Assembly (NCBI GenBank): GCA_023382655.1
Contig: JAHDWK010000002.1
Location: forward strand, 434,001 to 498,000
Length of the DNA stretch: 64,000 nucleotides
Source: Anaerolineae bacterium
GTDB taxonomy: Bacteria; Chloroflexota; Anaerolineae; Promineifilales; Promineifilaceae
Reading direction: 5' to 3'
Both the position numbers and the translations under genes were made by a program. Under the pieces are notes generated by a model. The model ran no database searches, was not told where the DNA came from, and worked only from the letters and a program-made list of their open reading frames with translations. Of this stretch, positions 61,586 through 64,000 are shown one piece after another. The first letter of the stretch is position 1, and each line of letters begins with the position of its first letter.

Positions 61586-63604
61586 ATGTACAACGAAGAT
61601 GGGTATGAACTGTGGCTGCGTTATCGTCGCGTAGATAACCCAGACCGATTGGCGCACTATCGCCATGCACTCAGCGAAGTTGCCATTCCCGGCGCAGGTG
61701 AAACCAACGACATCATTCGCCAGGAACTACAACACGCCCTGCCACTTTTGTTGGATAAGGAAGTCGCCTTTACAGAACAAAAACCGGTCGCTAATGCCCT
61801 GGTTGTCGGTACGGTTGACCAACTGAAAACGCTGGGCCTTCATATAAGTTCTGAGCAGCAGCAAAAACTGGACAGGAAGGGTTATTTTATTCGGTCGGAG
61901 TTAGCAGAGGCAGGGCAGTGGGTAGTGATTGGCGGGGATGGGGAAACGGCCGTGCTCACCGCCACCTTCCATTTTCTCCGGTTGCTGCAAACGCATCAGG
62001 ATATTGCCAACCTGGATATTTTGAGCCACCCCCACATTCAGCATCGCATTCTTGGCCATTGGGACAACCTGGATGGCTCAATCGAACGGGGGTATGCCGG
62101 GCAATCCTTATGGCATTGGGCTGAATTACCCGCCATCATTGATCCGCGTTACCACGATTATGCCCGCGCCTGCGCCTCCGTTGGCCTCAACGGGGTTTGC
62201 CTGAACAACGTCAATGCCCAGGCCCAAAGTTTGAGCCATGAATACCTGATCAAAACGGCCGCATTGGCCGATCTTTTTCGGCCGTATGGCTTGCGCGTTT
62301 ACCTCTCACCCCTGTTCTCCGCGCCCATGCAGTTGGGAGGTCTGCCTACCAGTGATCCGCGAGAGGCAACGGTTGCCCAATGGTGGCAGGATAAGGTGGC
62401 CGAGATTTACCAACTTATCCCCGACTTTGGTGGTTTCCAGGTCAAAGCCAATTCGGAGGGCCAGCCGGGGCCGCAAGATTATGGGGCCAATCACGACGAT
62501 GGCGCCAATATGTTGGCGGAGGCGTTGGCACTACATGGCGGCAACTTGCTGTGGCGCGCTTTTGTCTATGATGTCACGGTGGATTCTGACCGGGCAAAAT
62601 GTGCCAATAAGGAGTTTGAGCCGCTGGACGGCCGTTTCCACTCTAGCGTCCTGGTGCAGGCCAAAAATGGCCCCATAGACTTCCAACCAAGAGAACCCTT
62701 TCACCCGCTCTTTGGCCGGCTGGAGCAAACCCCGCTGGCTCTGGAACTGCAAATTACGCCCGAATATCTGGGACAATCGCGCCACCTGGTCTATCTGGCC
62801 GACATGTGGAAGGAGATACTCGACGCGGACACCTACGCCAAAGGGGCCGGCTCTACGGTAGCCAAAATTGTGGAAGGTTCGGCATTTGGTCATAAAATTT
62901 CTTGTATTCTGGGCGTCGCCAACGTGGGTTCGGAGCGGAATTGGTGCGGGCATCACTTTTCGCAGGCAAACTGGTATGCTTTTGGCCGGTTGGCCTGGGA
63001 TTTTACGCTGAGTGCAGAGGCGATTGCCGATGAATGGGTGCGGATGACCTGGGGGAATGACACGGCCGTGGTTGAACCCATCAAAACCATGCTGCACGGT
63101 TCCTGGCCCGCCTGCGTCAACTACATGACCCCCTTAGGTCTGCACCACCTCATGCAAGAGGGGCATCATTATGGCCCCGACCCCGGCCACAACAGCTCCG
63201 GGCGTGAAGATTGGAACTGCGTCTATTTTCATAAAGCGGATGTCACCGGCATCGGTTTTGATCGCAGCCGTCGCGGTAGCAACGCGGTCAGCCAATACCA
63301 CTCTCCCCTGCGTGAGCAATTTGACGATGTAGCCACCTGCCCGGAGAAATATCTACTCTGGTTTCATCATGTCCCCTGGAACCATCCCCTCCTATCTGGG
63401 CGCACGCTTTGGGAGGAGATGCAGTATCTCTACAATGAAGGGGTCACTTTTGTGGAAATCATGGCAGATACCTGGCAAAGTCTGCAACCGCATATTGATC
63501 CGCAACGCCACAAGCATGTTCACCAGCGGCTGGCCCATCAGCTTGAAAATGCGCGTGAATGGTGCGACGTCTGCCTGCACTACTTTGGGCAATTTGTTGG
63601 CTAA
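61586..63604 (+). CDS. GH67 alpha-glucuronidase
   Basis: This 672-residue enzyme removes 4-O-methyl-glucuronic acid from xylo-oligosaccharides. The catalytic barrel motifs are visible: GGFQVKANSEGQPGPQDYG with the acid Glu, LVQAKNGPIDFQPREPFHPL, LELQITPEYLGQ and HHLMQEGHHYGPDPGH. The N-terminal domain (about 1-130) is the GH67N type. Length is normal. There is no signal peptide, so it acts on imported oligosaccharides. No other xylan gene is in the window. Confidence 0.94.
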   Translation: MYNEDGYELWLRYRRVDNPDRLAHYRHALSEVAIPGAGETNDIIRQELQHALPLLLDKEVAFTEQKPVANALVVGTVDQLKTLGLHISSEQQQKLDRKGYFIRSELAEAGQWVVIGGDGETAVLTATFHFLRLLQTHQDIANLDILSHPHIQHRILGHWDNLDGSIERGYAGQSLWHWAELPAIIDPRYHDYARACASVGLNGVCLNNVNAQAQSLSHEYLIKTAALADLFRPYGLRVYLSPLFSAPMQLGGLPTSDPREATVAQWWQDKVAEIYQLIPDFGGFQVKANSEGQPGPQDYGANHDDGANMLAEALALHGGNLLWRAFVYDVTVDSDRAKCANKEFEPLDGRFHSSVLVQAKNGPIDFQPREPFHPLFGRLEQTPLALELQITPEYLGQSRHLVYLADMWKEILDADTYAKGAGSTVAKIVEGSAFGHKISCILGVANVGSERNWCGHHFSQANWYAFGRLAWDFTLSAEAIADEWVRMTWGNDTAVVEPIKTMLHGSWPACVNYMTPLGLHHLMQEGHHYGPDPGHNSSGREDWNCVYFHKADVTGIGFDRSRRGSNAVSQYHSPLREQFDDVATCPEKYLLWFHHVPWNHPLLSGRTLWEEMQYLYNEGVTFVEIMADTWQSLQPHIDPQRHKHVHQRLAHQLENAREWCDVCLHYFGQFVG

Positions 63605-63633
63605 CAACAACGCCATCGTAAAACTAAAGGGAC

Positions 63634-63670
63634 ACGGGCGTGTAATTTCATATAGTTTCAATACGCCCGT
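63634..63670. repeat. ACGGGCGT inverted repeat
   Basis: ACGGGCGT (63634-63641) pairs with ACGCCCGT (63663-63670) across a 21-nt AT-rich loop, 30 bp past the glucuronidase stop. No T-run follows; it may be a weak terminator or mRNA 3'-end element. Confidence 0.45.
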
Positions 63671-63757
63671 TGGGCAAAGGCGGTGTGGCGCGGTCGGGAG
63701 AGCATCCCTACAGGCTGAGAGGCGGCCACAGCAGGGGAAGAGTAGAGTTTAGGACTT

Positions 63758-63786
63758 TTGTTCTAATTCACATAATGTGATAATAT
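63758..63786 (+). promoter_or_regulatory. Promoter with a palindromic operator for the last gene
   Basis: TTGTTC (63758-63763) and TAATAT (63781-63786) are 17 bp apart. The spacer ends in TCACATAATGTGA (63768-63780), a perfect inverted repeat suited to a dimeric repressor. The gene starts 33 bp downstream. Confidence 0.6.
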
Positions 63787-63818
63787 ACCCTATATCCTGA
63801 AATTGAAGGAGCAAGCTC

Positions 63819-64000
63819 ATGGCTCAATCAAAAATAGAATGGACACAAGCTACCTGGAATCCTGTCACTGGCTGTAACAAAATCAGTCCTGGTTGTAAAC
63901 ATTGTTATGCCGAACGTATGGCAAAACGTTTGCAGGCAATGGGACAATCTAATTATGACAATGGTTTTGAAGTAACCCTTCATGAGCACATGCTGGAACG
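63819..64000 (+). CDS. Gp37/Gp68-like (DUF5131) protein, 5' part
   Basis: Sixty codons are seen before the window ends. The start follows AAGGAG at 7 nt. The sequence begins [20 protein letters not shown] and continues [16 protein letters not shown]; the Cys pattern [11 protein letters not shown] is that of radical-SAM-like DUF5131 proteins named after phage Gp37/Gp68. Such genes often sit beside a three-Cys-motif partner (TcmP) gene, which would lie outside the window. Confidence 0.85.
   Translation, partial: MAQSKIEWTQATWNPVTGCNKISPGCKHCYAERMAKRLQAMGQSNYDNGFEVTLHEHMLE

Noticed and set aside
63671..63757. tRNA-like or TPP-riboswitch-like segment (GGTCGGGAGAGCATCCC, then CTGAGAGG)
   Set aside because: No acceptor stem, anticodon arm or T-loop can be formed, and the second half of the TPP consensus is missing.

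Overview
The window looks like chromosomal DNA of an aerobic member of the Chloroflexota, probably Anaerolineae-like. This is inferred from gene content, not from a marker gene. It encodes a caa3-type oxidase operon, a monomeric B12-dependent ribonucleotide reductase with NrdR, GatCAB, many multi-GAF kinases, Thr/Pro-rich extracytoplasmic linkers and effector-associated (EAD) domains. There is no rRNA, no tRNA that I can see, no CRISPR array, no phage structural gene and no transposase.

The strongest large-scale signal is the 8-bp palindrome ACGGCCGT. I counted about 115 copies by eye, in genes and intergenic DNA alike, where one or two would be expected by chance. It resembles the HIP1 palindrome of cyanobacteria. 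In genes it reads as Thr-Ala-Val, x-Gly-Arg or Arg-Pro according to frame. A second layer is made of GATTACC/GGTAATC-type intergenic repeats, three copies of a CCTGACAGG hairpin, and several long perfect palindromes at gene junctions.

Layout. 0-11 kb (minus strand): HAD hydrolase, gatB, a TumE-like toxin-antitoxin pair, an orphan HigA-like antitoxin, an aminotransferase, a sugar nucleotidyltransferase, a four-helix-bundle protein, gatA, gatC, peptide deformylase and a GAF-PAS adenylate/guanylate cyclase. 11-22 kb (minus): a TgpA-like transglutaminase, then the cytochrome oxidase operon (unknown membrane protein, coxB with fused cytochrome c, coxA, coxD, coxC, ctaG, SURF1, FixH/YtkA-like) with an ECF-like sigma factor just upstream. 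22-32 kb: a polysaccharide deacetylase and a pteridine-reductase-like SDR (plus), a PIN/Phd toxin-antitoxin pair and a MacAB-like ABC operon (minus), and a second ABC transporter with a small zinc-ribbon protein (plus).

32-41.5 kb (minus) is the most unusual region. A roughly 1800-residue kinase with about nine GAF domains is followed by a degenerate receiver, a receiver fused to a death-like EAD domain, and a receiver fused to a degenerate kinase-like domain and a winged helix. An SPFH protein follows. This looks like a two-component system wired into an NTP-dependent conflict or programmed-response network.

41.5-48 kb: a secreted phospholipase-D/lamin-tail protein, a 58-codon gene with a lasso-peptide-like leader and a near-consensus promoter, and nrdR-nrdJ under tandem NrdR boxes. 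48-56 kb (minus): a signalling operon with a LacI-like-sensor hybrid kinase carrying three receivers, CheR, CheB and a receiver-kinase. 56-64 kb (plus): an OmpR/PhoB-family regulator, a likely 11-bp direct-repeat operator, a secreted subtilase ending in eight GGYMWA repeats, a membrane histidine kinase, a GH67 alpha-glucuronidase and the start of a Gp37/Gp68-like (DUF5131) gene that runs off the edge.
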